From: Thermoplasmata archaeon
Lineage (GTDB): Archaea; Thermoplasmatota; Thermoplasmata; Thermoplasmatales; Thermoplasmataceae
Assembly (NCBI GenBank): GCA_021827885.1
Contig: JAKAUD010000007.1
Location: 1 to 11,152 of the forward strand
Length of the DNA stretch: 11,152 nt
Direction of reading: 5' to 3'
This document shows, piece after piece, positions 1 to 7,272 of this stretch. The position numbers and the translations under genes were made by a program. The notes beneath the pieces were generated by a model. It made no database searches. It was not told the origin of the DNA and worked only from the letters and a program-made list of their open reading frames with translations. Each line of letters begins with the position of its first letter. Position 1 is the first letter of the stretch.

Positions 1-549
1 CCTGGAAATGGTAAACAGGCAATGATGATGCTATTCGATATGAACAGGGTATTTCAGGAGTTCTTTGTTAAATTCATTAAGAAAAACGAATCAACTATTT
101 TTCCCGGAAGCCTAGTTAAAACTGTTCCTCAGCATATGAAAAAGAACTTTATTTTCAACGAATCAGGTGCCTTAAGGTACACAATACCTGATTTGTGGAT
201 AGAACTTCAAAAGGAAAACCGCAAGAAAATTTTCATAATTGATATGAAGTATAAGATAATGAAGGATATTATAATTGAAGAGAGTTCAGAAAACTCAGAT
301 GATGATGTCTTCAATATAACTTCGTCCGATTTATACCAGGTGTTTACATATTCGGACCTCTATAGGGCCGATGGAACTATACTGGTATTTCCCGGCGGGA
401 AGAACCAACTTAGCGGACCTTATAATTTTAAGAAAGACGGGCTTCAGTTTTGGGTCTGCATGCTGCGCTTAGATTTCAACGAAGATGAATGGGAGAAGGA
501 TCTGGCAAAAGAATTCAGAGAAGTATTCAACAAAGTTGCCAGCTTCTGA
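1..549 (+). CDS. mcrC: McrC-type 5-methylcytosine restriction nuclease subunit, C-terminal part (5' end outside window)
   Basis: The reading frame is open from base 1, so the start lies upstream; the first ATG here (22) is internal. The visible part is the nuclease end of McrC. FDMNRVFQEF matches the conserved stretch before the nuclease domain. A PD-(D/E)xK-type core follows: Asp of IPDLWIE (bases 190-192), then Asp and Lys of IIDMKYK (241-249). The downstream block SSDLYQVFTYSDLYRADG is typical of McrC. In the known system McrC joins the McrB GTPase, which recognises modified cytosine, and cuts the DNA. McrB would be expected upstream, outside the window. About 180 codons are visible, roughly half of a usual McrC, and the stop at 547-549 gives a natural C-terminus. 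The family call is firm; which methylated site it acts on cannot be seen. Confidence 0.87.
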   Translation, partial: PGNGKQAMMMLFDMNRVFQEFFVKFIKKNESTIFPGSLVKTVPQHMKKNFIFNESGALRYTIPDLWIELQKENRKKIFIIDMKYKIMKDIIIEESSENSDDDVFNITSSDLYQVFTYSDLYRADGTILVFPGGKNQLSGPYNFKKDGLQFWVCMLRLDFNEDEWEKDLAKEFREVFNKVASF

Positions 550-565
550 CTGCTGGAACGAAGTT

Positions 566-699
566 TTAAATGATCCTGAGCAGTTTCTCGGTCTCACTCT
601 CTGACAGGCGTTTGTTAGTCTGGAAATATGGTAGACCGGCATATCCTTTTCGAAAATGTGTTCATAATCAGAGATTTCAACATAATTGTTCATATCCAT
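566..699 (-). pseudogene. Possible broken small ORF convergent with mcrC
   Basis: Two overlapping minus-strand frames both read like protein. The first starts at ATG 697-699 (MDMNNYVEISDYEHIF...) and continues to about base 615, then runs into the shadow of mcrC. Another frame takes over there (NKRLSESETEKLLRII) and stops at TAA 566-568, just short of the mcrC stop. Joining them needs a single-base shift near 611-616 and would give about 44 residues. No family is recognised. It could be a decayed gene end, a sequencing indel, or chance. Confidence 0.2.
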
Positions 700-755
700 A
701 ATTCACACTATTCAAAAGAATCAATCTATTGATATTTTAATGTTTTGGGCAAACA

Positions 756-800
756 GGCTTTGCACCTAAATCACTGTTTTTATGGTCTTTTAGGTGCAAG
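756..800. repeat. Palindromic element, copy 1 (downstream side of DUF3800 gene)
   Basis: Perfect 11-bp inverted repeat: TTGCACCTAAA at 760-770 and TTTAGGTGCAA at 789-799, with an 18-nt loop. Its left part, GGCTTTGCACCTAAA (756-770), recurs exactly as the reverse complement of the right arm of the second palindrome at 1720-1767. The two copies are therefore related and lie in inverted orientation around the DUF3800 gene. It could be a transposition end, a REP-like element, or a transcript-end hairpin. Confidence 0.75.
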
Positions 801-891
801 ATTAACTTTAACTATAAATTGGAAACTATAAAAAAAATATTAATACCTCTATATACATATACATTTAGGCAAGGGATGTCCTCTGTGGATC

Positions 892-911
892 GGATTATCT
901 TAGGATAATCC
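892..911 (-). terminator. Hairpin just downstream of the DUF3800 gene
   Basis: GGATTATC (892-899) and GATAATCC (904-911) form an 8-bp stem with a 4-nt loop, 15 bases past the stop codon of the minus-strand DUF3800 gene. No T-run follows on the minus strand, so the terminator role is uncertain. It may simply be an mRNA 3'-end hairpin. Confidence 0.3.
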
Positions 912-925
912 ACCCTTCCTTCATG

Positions 926-1675
926 TTATGGCCATTTCTTGAGACCGTATGTTATGCCTTTGTCATTATCGAAGAAAGGTTTTATTTGACCAAATCTTGT
1001 GCTCTTTCTTCTTTCAAAATGACTCCAAATGCTATATGCTATGAAATCTACAAATTGGATTCCTGCACTATCTTCCGAGGGGGAAAAAAATGTGGAAGTA
1101 ACCGATGGTAGTTTTGTATCAGTTCTAAATGGGTCAGGGGATATGAAACTCTGTAAGACTAGCCCCGATTTTTTAGAATCAGAAAGCATCTGTTTAATTT
1201 CATCATCACTATTTTTTGTAGAAGGATCGATAATTATAACTCCTTTTTCATTCTTTCTATCAAGAAATTTCTGATACCTGGGCATCAGAAATCTCATAGA
1301 TAGGGTATCGGGTCGATGTGGATAGTTATATTTTGCTCTATGAGCAAGTTTATCAATCACAATTGCAAATATTACTGGGTCAAGTTTTAATAAAGCATCA
1401 AAAATATCATCTGCAACTTGTTTTCGTTCAACATCAGTTAGGTTCTTCCAAGGTTCACTCTTGGCAGCAATAAGCGCCGAATACTTAAATTCCTTTAATT
1501 TCAATCCTTTTGCGATGATATGTTTTTGTTTGACTGAATCGAGAAGAGTCCCCATATATCCAACTTTTATTTCCGGTATACACAATCCAGCAAGAACATA
1601 GTAATTGCTATGGCTTGCTCCATATGGTTTAGGCCAACCTGGATCTGCGCTTGCATAAGCATAAAGAAAATACAT
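926..1675 (-). CDS. DUF3800 family protein with an altered DESGD motif
   Basis: A 249-residue protein of the DUF3800 family, which has a predicted RNase H-like fold and is frequent in defence and mobile loci; its biochemical activity is poorly established. Recognisable blocks are the N-terminal strand MYFLYAYASADPG, KEFKYSALI (the family's E-x-K region, residues 61-69), VIIIDPSTKNSDDE with Asp150, and the C-terminal GIQFVDFIAYSIW with Asp210. The first motif is normally YxDESGD; here it reads YAYASAD, so the leading Asp, the Glu and the Gly are all replaced. I chose ATG 1673-1675 rather than the GTG at 1727-1729 for two reasons: family proteins begin directly at this strand, and a box A (1697-1704) lies about 25 bp upstream, implying a leaderless mRNA. 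The GTG would fall inside the palindrome at 1720-1767. It is flanked by inverted palindromes, so it may be a mobile cassette. Confidence 0.85.
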   Translation of the reverse strand: MYFLYAYASADPGWPKPYGASHSNYYVLAGLCIPEIKVGYMGTLLDSVKQKHIIAKGLKLKEFKYSALIAAKSEPWKNLTDVERKQVADDIFDALLKLDPVIFAIVIDKLAHRAKYNYPHRPDTLSMRFLMPRYQKFLDRKNEKGVIIIDPSTKNSDDEIKQMLSDSKKSGLVLQSFISPDPFRTDTKLPSVTSTFFSPSEDSAGIQFVDFIAYSIWSHFERRKSTRFGQIKPFFDNDKGITYGLKKWP

Positions 1676-1696
1676 ACATTTTACATGAGATTGACA

Positions 1697-1704
1697 TATA
1701 TAAA
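1697..1704 (-). promoter_or_regulatory. Box A (TATA) promoter of the DUF3800 gene
   Basis: On the minus strand this reads TTTATATA, close to the archaeal box A consensus. Its centre is about 25 bp from ATG 1675, which places the transcription start at or next to the start codon. The palindrome at 1720-1767 lies about 15 bp upstream of the box, where a regulator could act. Confidence 0.6.
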
Positions 1705-1719
1705 AAGATGGAGAGGGGA

Positions 1720-1767
1720 GGCTTTGCACTTAAAAGCCATTTTTAGACTGATTTTAGGTGCAAAGCC
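1720..1767. repeat. Palindromic element, copy 2 (promoter side of DUF3800 gene)
   Basis: GGCTTTGCACTTAAAA (1720-1735) pairs with TTTTAGGTGCAAAGCC (1752-1767): 15 of 16 positions are complementary, and the exception is a G/T pair, with a 16-nt loop. The reverse complement of the whole element aligns along its length with copy 1 at 756-800. The outer 15 bases are identical, the last inner block CTTTTA and the GTGCAA core are shared, and the loop differs. The copies span about 1.0 kb with the DUF3800 gene and its box A inside. I saw no obvious target-site duplication at the outer edges. Confidence 0.78.
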
Positions 1768-1814
1768 ACGTTGGATGCAGACTTTAATAAGAAATTTGAA
1801 ACCAGTGTGAATAG

Positions 1815-1959
1815 ACAATTAATAAGGATTCGCTGCTCTTAAAATGGAATGTAAGTGAAAGGGCAATTGCACATGAATTCGCACAGAAGAGTAAATAATG
1901 GCGGTTATAGTATTTTCAACCATACCAATAGTTCACTTTCTTGGTGGAGGACTTCATAG
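1815..1959 (+). other. Non-coding gap with possible decayed ORF scraps
   Basis: The gap between the DUF3800 palindrome and the end of the restriction operon holds no intact gene. Two overlapping plus-strand frames look faintly protein-like: NVSERAIAHEFAQKSK (stop 1896-1898) and a 34-codon frame from GTG 1855 to the TAG at 1957-1959. The first loosely resembles a motif in uncharacterised restriction-island proteins, but this is only an impression. No terminator for the minus-strand operon is obvious here. Confidence 0.2.
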
Positions 1960-2850
1960 CTAAGTTAAGTTAACACTGAATAGAGGATTTGGTAGAGAAC
2001 CATTGTTTTTAAAATCTGGAATCTCACTTTTCAATTCCTCGAACAAAGGAAAAAACAAATTTCTCGTAAATTTATTGTTTGCGGTAAGAGTTTGGATATC
2101 TACTTTACTAAAAACATATTCTGCTGACTGAGAAAAATAAATATTTCTCTTTTTTTTAGTTAGATTATCATTCCATACGTTTAACCAGCATTTTACATAA
2201 GTCGAGGGTGTAAGATCATTATATGCGATTGAGGCTGTTATGTTTCGATTGTTATTAGTAGTAAAATTTATGGACACGTTTTTACCGAATTTCTTGAGCT
2301 GCCCTTTAACATCTCTATTAATTATTTCGTTTAGACTTCGGTAGAGATTTGTAATTCCATCAATTAAATCATCTAAACTAAAAGAAATAGTTGCGTCATC
2401 ATCAGAATGGTAAAAGTCTAAGTTTCCTGGAATCGGAAATTGGTGTGAGAGATTAAGATTTATGCTTGAATTGCTATCAAAACAAAGAAAAACTTCCCTA
2501 GCGCCCCCATAGTAACCGAAAGAAGGCCAAACTCTGTTTAGGTTTTCTATGTCAAGGTTACAAATGTCATTTATCTCACGCTGTTTGTTATCCAATAGAG
2601 TCAATTTTTTATCATTAAACAATGTTTGTAATGTATTCATATCTAGCTCGTATATGAAATTTGGAACGTAGGTAATGGACAATTTGTATCTTGAGCGATA
2701 ATTAGAACATAATTGATCTGGTGTCACATACGCACCCTCTCTGCTTGTATGTTTCTTTGGATTCGAAATATCTATATCAAAGATAACTGAGTCTTTATAG
2801 CTTGATAAAAAGGACCTTTGGCTGAAGGAATATTTGTAAAAGGGCATCAT
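1960..2850 (-). CDS. Unknown protein, last gene of the type I restriction operon
   Basis: I do not recognise this 296-residue protein. The start is ATG 2848-2850, which overlaps the TGA of the metallopeptidase gene in an ATGA arrangement. A longer frame to 2985 exists, but its first 45 codons only shadow the metallopeptidase gene. The protein appears soluble, with no membrane segment or signal peptide. It is rich in Asn, Ser and aromatic residues, with a FGYYGGAREVFLCFD stretch near residues 120-135, an acidic YHSDDDATISFSLDD segment, and a Lys-rich TKKKRNIYF patch towards the C-terminus. No nuclease, ATPase or methylase motif is visible. Base composition is clearly more AT-rich than hsdR and hsdM, suggesting a different origin. 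Translational coupling makes it a probable partner of the metallopeptidase, either as substrate, adaptor, inhibitor or effector (inference). Confidence 0.75.
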   Translation of the reverse strand: MMPFYKYSFSQRSFLSSYKDSVIFDIDISNPKKHTSREGAYVTPDQLCSNYRSRYKLSITYVPNFIYELDMNTLQTLFNDKKLTLLDNKQREINDICNLDIENLNRVWPSFGYYGGAREVFLCFDSNSSINLNLSHQFPIPGNLDFYHSDDDATISFSLDDLIDGITNLYRSLNEIINRDVKGQLKKFGKNVSINFTTNNNRNITASIAYNDLTPSTYVKCWLNVWNDNLTKKKRNIYFSQSAEYVFSKVDIQTLTANNKFTRNLFFPLFEELKSEIPDFKNNGSLPNPLFSVNLT

Positions 2851-3122
2851 TGAGAACCACCTCGATTTACATACTCTCTTATTAATAATTTGAAGATTTT
2901 TCCGTGATTTCTGTATCGTAAATGCAGTAATTCGTGTATAATTACTTCTTTTCTCGCTAAACTTTCGAGATTTAAAACTGAGCAATCAAATATGACTGTT
3001 TTCCTCGGGGTACAGCTGCCTATTTTTGATTTCATATGTCTTATTTGAATTTGCCGTGGTTTTGCGTGGATTTCTTTGGCAATTTTCCAGACATCCTTCT
3101 TGAACTCTTCCTTACTTACCAT
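2847..3122 (-). CDS. YgjP/M48-like zinc metallopeptidase associated with type I restriction
   Basis: A 91-residue compact zinc peptidase domain of the YgjP (DUF45/M48-like) type. The zinc motif is HELLH (residues 63-67), with a third ligand His73 in the following HGKIF. The upstream signature RHMKSKIGSC (residues 29-37) corresponds to the family's K-S-x-x-G-S-C motif. It is shorter than stand-alone YgjP proteins (over 200 residues), being essentially the C-terminal catalytic half. The start ATG 3120-3122 lies inside hsdR, whose TAA is at 3112-3114 (11-bp overlap). Its stop overlaps the ATG of the next gene. Small metallopeptidases of this kind are repeatedly found beside type I genes. Whether they trim HsdR, act on a phage protein or do something else is not known to me. 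Confidence 0.88.
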   Translation of the reverse strand: MVSKEEFKKDVWKIAKEIHAKPRQIQIRHMKSKIGSCTPRKTVIFDCSVLNLESLARKEVIIHELLHLRYRNHGKIFKLLIREYVNRGGSQ

Positions 3123-6033
3123 TACCGTTCGCCTTCAGTCTGTCAATAATCTCCTTTGCAATTTCAGTATACTTTTGTACCTGAGAGATATCATTGCTCT
3201 TCATGCGGGAGGCAAGTGCCCTGTTCAGTTCGAGCCTGATGTCCCTCTCCTGCCTTGGATTTGTGCGCCAGCTTGAATACTTTGTGAACACAGATGACAT
3301 TTCGGTTGCTATCTTCTCTGATTCCTGTACTTCCTTTTTCTTAAGGAACCAGTAAAGTGAGAATAAGTCAGGTGACATGCCGAGTGATTTCTGATCCTTG
3401 TTCGCTTTATTCATCTCAATTATGAGTAATTCAAGTTCCTTTGCCGTATTCTCTGATGATTCCTGCCCCTGACCATACATCTGTGCTATTTGCTCAGCTC
3501 TCTCACCGATGGATATGAGGTATGGCTGTTTCAGCATGTTCTTGGAGACCTCATTCAGGATGCTGTTGATCATGCTGAGAATTCTCTCCCTGTCAGATTT
3601 ATGGTCCGTCCTTATTGTGCTTAATGTCTTGTCGTTGATGCTATATGTGCTTCTAGGAGGATTAAATTCACCTATGGATGTGCTTTCCCTCACAAGCTGG
3701 GCAGTCTTTTCCGAAAGGTCCATATCCAGCCCCTGCCTGTTGTCATAATACATTCTCAGTATGTTGAATATTCTGGCAAACTTCTCAAAATCATCAAGAT
3801 GAGGTCTCAGGAATTCATCAGGTGAGATGATGTTGTACATGTCCTCCAGTTCCCTCCACCTGGCATAGTATTTCTGCCTCGTGTTCTGATCGCTGAACAT
3901 TTCCAAGATCTCATTCACAACCCTGTCCGGCTTGATCTCACTGAGGCTTTCCAGATACTCAACCTTCATTGCTGTAATCTTTTCTGAGAAACTTTTCTTG
4001 AGCACCTCTATGTCTTGGACAACGTCCTCTATATCCAACAGATCCTTTGAGTCAAATGAAAGTGCATCCTTGAGCCTCCTGAACACGCCGACGAAATCGA
4101 TGATAAGGCCAGCTGGCTTGACCCTTCCTGTGGATTCATACGGTCTGTTTATTCTGGCAATGGCCTGCAGCAGCACGTGATCTCGCATCGGTTTGTCCAG
4201 ATACATGCAGTACAGTATGGGGGCGTCAAATCCAGTAAGGAGCTTTTCAGTGACGATAAGTATCTTTGGATCCTCCTTGGAGTCTCTGAAGGCCTTCCTT
4301 ATCTCCCTCTCCTGATCCTCAGTTGTGTGATACTTCCTGAGTTTCTCACCGTCGTTATGGTTTGAACTGATTATGACCCTGGAATATGACGGGGGCAGAT
4401 ACTTATCCAGGATTTCCTTATACATAACGCAGGCCTCCCTGTCGACTGCAACAAGAAAAGCCTTGTAGCCAAGAGGTTCAACGTTGCTTCTGAAATGCTC
4501 TGACAGGTATTTTGCTATGCTTTCCATCCTGTCGGCATTCTTCATCATGTTGCGGAGGGTCACCTGCTTCTCCATGATCATATTGAGGGTTTCAATGTCT
4601 GATACGCCAGCCAGTTCAGCGTTCTTTAGAAAACTCTTTTCCAAGGTGTCACGATCTACAAGCATCCTATTTGGTGCAAGGGAATAGTTCAGAGGAAGGG
4701 TTGTACCATCCCTAATGGATTGCTTGATTCCATACTTGTCGAGATAGCCATCAGGATCATCCCTTCCAAATATGAGAAATGTGTCATTCTTGCCGGATGA
4801 TCTTGATACAGGTGTTCCGGTGAAACCGATGAATGTGGCATTCGGGATTGCCCCCATGAGATAATTGCCAAGTTTACCGCCGGTACTCCGGTGTGCCTCG
4901 TCTGCGAAGACATATATTTCCTTGCTCAGGTTGGTCTTTTCAGACATCCCCTCGAATTTCTGAATCGTTGACACTATTATGGTAGCTGTCTCCGACTTTA
5001 GGAGTCCCTGAAGGTCCCTCTTGTTATCCGTGACATGAACATTCTCAAATCCAAGTGCAGTAAGATTGCTGTATAGCTGGCTTTCAAGCTCGTTTCTGTC
5101 AACCAGCATTAATATAATTGGTCTCCTTATGAGGCGGTGCTCCATGATCTTCTTCGCAGCCACTATCATGGTGTATGTTTTTCCTGATCCCTGAGTGTGC
5201 CATATGAGCCCCCTGCTCTTTGGTGAAATGCTTCTGTCAAGCACTTTCTCCGTGGCCCTCGCCTGGTGTGGTCTCAGAACTGCTTTTTTGAGTTCATCGT
5301 CCTGTCTGGTAAACAGGATGTAATCCCTGATGAAATTCAGAACCGTTTCACGCCTGAAGAATGACTTAACCTGATCCTCAAGTTTATTGTCATTCTCAAG
5401 TCTCCAGGAAAATATGCTTTTGCTGGAGAAATTCCATGTTGGTGCATAATAGAAATCTATTATGTTTGTAACCTGGTATGACTGTGGTATAACCATCATC
5501 TCTGGCGTTTCCTCATGGTATCTGCGTATCTGGTTCAAACCATCTGTGATACCATCAATGCGGTGCGGAGCCTTTGCTTCCAATATGAACACAGGAATTC
5601 CATTGATAAAGAAAACGACGTCCGGTCTGTTTGTCTTTACGCCGTTGGTGAAGGTCATCTCATCCGTCACATGGTACTCATTTCGTTCAGGGTTTTCAAA
5701 GTCAATGAGTTTAACATTTCTGTCCCTTCTTTCCTCGGAGATGAATACTGTTCCTTTGCCAGTGAGGTGCTGCCATGCCTTCTCGTTATCCTCAATGGTT
5801 GCTGTGATGCTGTTCTCCAGTCTCTTTATGATAATATTGGCAGTTTCGAGATTTGCGAAATCTGAATTGAGTCTTATTACTTGAGATGAAAATATCTCCC
5901 TCAGTATAAGACCAGTTTCACCGCCTCTCATTCTCACAGTGTCATCAGGGCCCAGGTAATTCCATCCTATCTGGGTAGCATATTCAATTATTGGGTACTG
6001 GACACTTGATTTTTCGGTGGCAAATGAAGGCAT
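3112..6033 (-). CDS. hsdR: Type I restriction enzyme, endonuclease/translocase subunit HsdR
   Basis: 973 residues, a normal HsdR length. The N-terminal PD-(D/E)xK nuclease is seen in NRPDVVFFINGIPVF followed by ILEAK (Asp138, Glu152, Lys154). The superfamily 2 motor follows: Walker A WHTQGSGKTYT (about 279-289), Walker B DEAH (378-381), motif III FTGTP (404-408), and motif VI QAIARINRPY (623-632). A helical C-terminal region that usually binds HsdM/HsdS completes it. HsdR uses ATP to pull DNA past the complex and cuts it away from the unmodified target site. ATG 6031-6033 overlaps the TGA of hsdS by one base (TGATG), so translation is coupled. All catalytic motifs are intact, so an active subunit is expected. 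Confidence 0.97.
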   Translation of the reverse strand: MPSFATEKSSVQYPIIEYATQIGWNYLGPDDTVRMRGGETGLILREIFSSQVIRLNSDFANLETANIIIKRLENSITATIEDNEKAWQHLTGKGTVFISEERRDRNVKLIDFENPERNEYHVTDEMTFTNGVKTNRPDVVFFINGIPVFILEAKAPHRIDGITDGLNQIRRYHEETPEMMVIPQSYQVTNIIDFYYAPTWNFSSKSIFSWRLENDNKLEDQVKSFFRRETVLNFIRDYILFTRQDDELKKAVLRPHQARATEKVLDRSISPKSRGLIWHTQGSGKTYTMIVAAKKIMEHRLIRRPIILMLVDRNELESQLYSNLTALGFENVHVTDNKRDLQGLLKSETATIIVSTIQKFEGMSEKTNLSKEIYVFADEAHRSTGGKLGNYLMGAIPNATFIGFTGTPVSRSSGKNDTFLIFGRDDPDGYLDKYGIKQSIRDGTTLPLNYSLAPNRMLVDRDTLEKSFLKNAELAGVSDIETLNMIMEKQVTLRNMMKNADRMESIAKYLSEHFRSNVEPLGYKAFLVAVDREACVMYKEILDKYLPPSYSRVIISSNHNDGEKLRKYHTTEDQEREIRKAFRDSKEDPKILIVTEKLLTGFDAPILYCMYLDKPMRDHVLLQAIARINRPYESTGRVKPAGLIIDFVGVFRRLKDALSFDSKDLLDIEDVVQDIEVLKKSFSEKITAMKVEYLESLSEIKPDRVVNEILEMFSDQNTRQKYYARWRELEDMYNIISPDEFLRPHLDDFEKFARIFNILRMYYDNRQGLDMDLSEKTAQLVRESTSIGEFNPPRSTYSINDKTLSTIRTDHKSDRERILSMINSILNEVSKNMLKQPYLISIGERAEQIAQMYGQGQESSENTAKELELLIIEMNKANKDQKSLGMSPDLFSLYWFLKKKEVQESEKIATEMSSVFTKYSSWRTNPRQERDIRLELNRALASRMKSNDISQVQKYTEIAKEIIDRLKANGNGK

Positions 6034-7259
6034 CAGTTCTCACCCTTTGAAGAGTATACTTTTATCCTTAGCTTGCCTGTGAGGAGAGACTGCATTAATC
6101 CCTTCTTTAGAATCTCTATTTTATCCTTTCTGTAATATAAGAGGCTCAACTTTTGGTTCAATATACGACTCATTTTCCTTATCTTTATTTGTTCTTGCAT
6201 AGGGGGAACCTTCACAGCCATATGTAATAATAGATCGGTTGAGATGGATGCCTGCCCAACGTAACGTGTTGCAAAAGATTTAAAAATTCCTGTTTCCCAA
6301 AGAATGATAAACTGAAGCAACACCATTTCGGGAAGAATCCGGTCAGGGTAAAATCTGAATCTGGTGAAATGATTGCTAAAAGTACAGAGAAACGGCGCAT
6401 CATTAAAAACAGCAGACTTTCCCACTAGATCAATGCTATTTGTATTGTTAAATAAAAAATCGCCGTTTTCTAAGGTATATTCAGTCAAATTCTTTGGTGC
6501 TGGAACTCTTATATAAGATTCTAAAAGTAGTCTACCATCGGTGCTTATATTGTTCATCCTAATCTGAGGTACTCCTTCGGTTGATCGTTTACCACTAGAA
6601 AAGCCGTTTTTAAAGTCGTACGTCAAACTATTTAAATTTACAACTTCCCACTCTTCCGGTATCTCTCCAATCTCTGTCATCTTGAATTTCGTGTGCCCGA
6701 TGCCCTTTGTAAGAAGAGTTTGCATCAGTCCTTTCTTTAGGCGTTCGGTCAGCATTATTTCCTCATTTACTTTTTGAATAGTTTCATCTGCAGTGGATAA
6801 GATTTCTGCGATTTTCTGCTGCTCTTGGAGAGATGGTGTTGGAACTAAGATTCTTTTTAACATTTCCTGATTTAGTTTTGTTCTAGTACTTCCAGAAACA
6901 TAGGGGCTAATATCAGAAAAATTGAGCCATTGCATAATAAATTTGTTTTCTAATAATTCAGATCGACCCCGAAAGATGTGTGCATGGTTATTGACCCAGT
7001 ATTTACCTGTCATTATATAGGCTTTATTTTGGAATTTTCCGTAATTTCCACCATCCTCAGCGATCAAGACTGCCTCTTCATCAAATATGTAGTCATCTAT
7101 GTAATCAATTATTCCATTGGCACCGCAGTAGGGAATTGTCCCTTTCTTATTTGCTCTTTCAGTTTCACTTAATGGAACTCGTTTAAGATCTAGAATTTCA
7201 ATCATATTATCAAGAGATTTAACATTCCAATTCTTAGGTATCTCCTCGATCTCTGTCAT
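6033..7259 (-). CDS. hsdS: Type I restriction system specificity subunit HsdS
   Basis: A full-length HsdS of 408 residues from ATG 7257-7259. It has the classical two-half layout: target-recognition domain 1, a conserved coiled coil around PSLQEQQKIAEIL to LKKGLMQTLLT, target-recognition domain 2 introduced by MTEIGEIPEEWEVV, and a second coiled coil ending LKKGLMQSLLTGKL. The two domains read a split DNA target and the helices set the spacing. The near-identical openings MTEIEEIP and MTEIGEIP favour ATG 7259. The alternative is a TTG start at 7278-7280, which has an AAGGAG Shine-Dalgarno (7291-7296) 10 bases upstream inside the end of hsdM; a TTG at 7287-7289 sits too close to it. The recognition domains are more AT-rich than hsdM and hsdR, as is common for exchanged specificity modules. 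The target sequence cannot be read from the protein. Confidence 0.94.
   Translation of the reverse strand: MTEIEEIPKNWNVKSLDNMIEILDLKRVPLSETERANKKGTIPYCGANGIIDYIDDYIFDEEAVLIAEDGGNYGKFQNKAYIMTGKYWVNNHAHIFRGRSELLENKFIMQWLNFSDISPYVSGSTRTKLNQEMLKRILVPTPSLQEQQKIAEILSTADETIQKVNEEIMLTERLKKGLMQTLLTKGIGHTKFKMTEIGEIPEEWEVVNLNSLTYDFKNGFSSGKRSTEGVPQIRMNNISTDGRLLLESYIRVPAPKNLTEYTLENGDFLFNNTNSIDLVGKSAVFNDAPFLCTFSNHFTRFRFYPDRILPEMVLLQFIILWETGIFKSFATRYVGQASISTDLLLHMAVKVPPMQEQIKIRKMSRILNQKLSLLYYRKDKIEILKKGLMQSLLTGKLRIKVYSSKGEN
6658..6684. repeat. 27-bp direct repeat inside hsdS, central copy
   Basis: It matches bases 7237-7263 at 24 of 27 positions, with the last 15 identical, and encodes the MTEIGEIP-type start of the second half of HsdS. 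It is a potential site for recombination between the two specificity halves. Confidence 0.7.
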
Positions 7260-7263
7260 CTTG
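7237..7263. repeat. 27-bp direct repeat inside hsdS, 5' copy
   Basis: Partner of 6658-6684 in the same orientation. It covers the chosen hsdS start codon and the first codons (MTEIEEIP). Recombination between the copies would delete or swap the first recognition domain. Confidence 0.7.
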
Positions 7264-7272
7264 TATCCGGGC

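Noticed and set aside
469..699. Full 76-codon minus-strand ORF overlapping the end of mcrC
   Set aside because: Its second half is antisense to the mcrC coding end and reads unlike a protein; only the first half with a frame change is plausible.
1727..1729. GTG start for the first DUF3800 protein
   Set aside because: It lies inside the palindrome and upstream of the box A, so it would not be transcribed from that promoter; ATG 1675 fits both the family N-terminus and the promoter distance.
2851..2985. Upstream extension of the unknown operon protein
   Set aside because: These 45 codons are an alternate-frame shadow of the metallopeptidase gene; ATG 2850 with an ATGA overlap is the natural start.
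5528..5542. GGTTCAAACC resembling a tRNA T-arm
   Set aside because: It lies within hsdR coding sequence, with no acceptor or anticodon stems around it.
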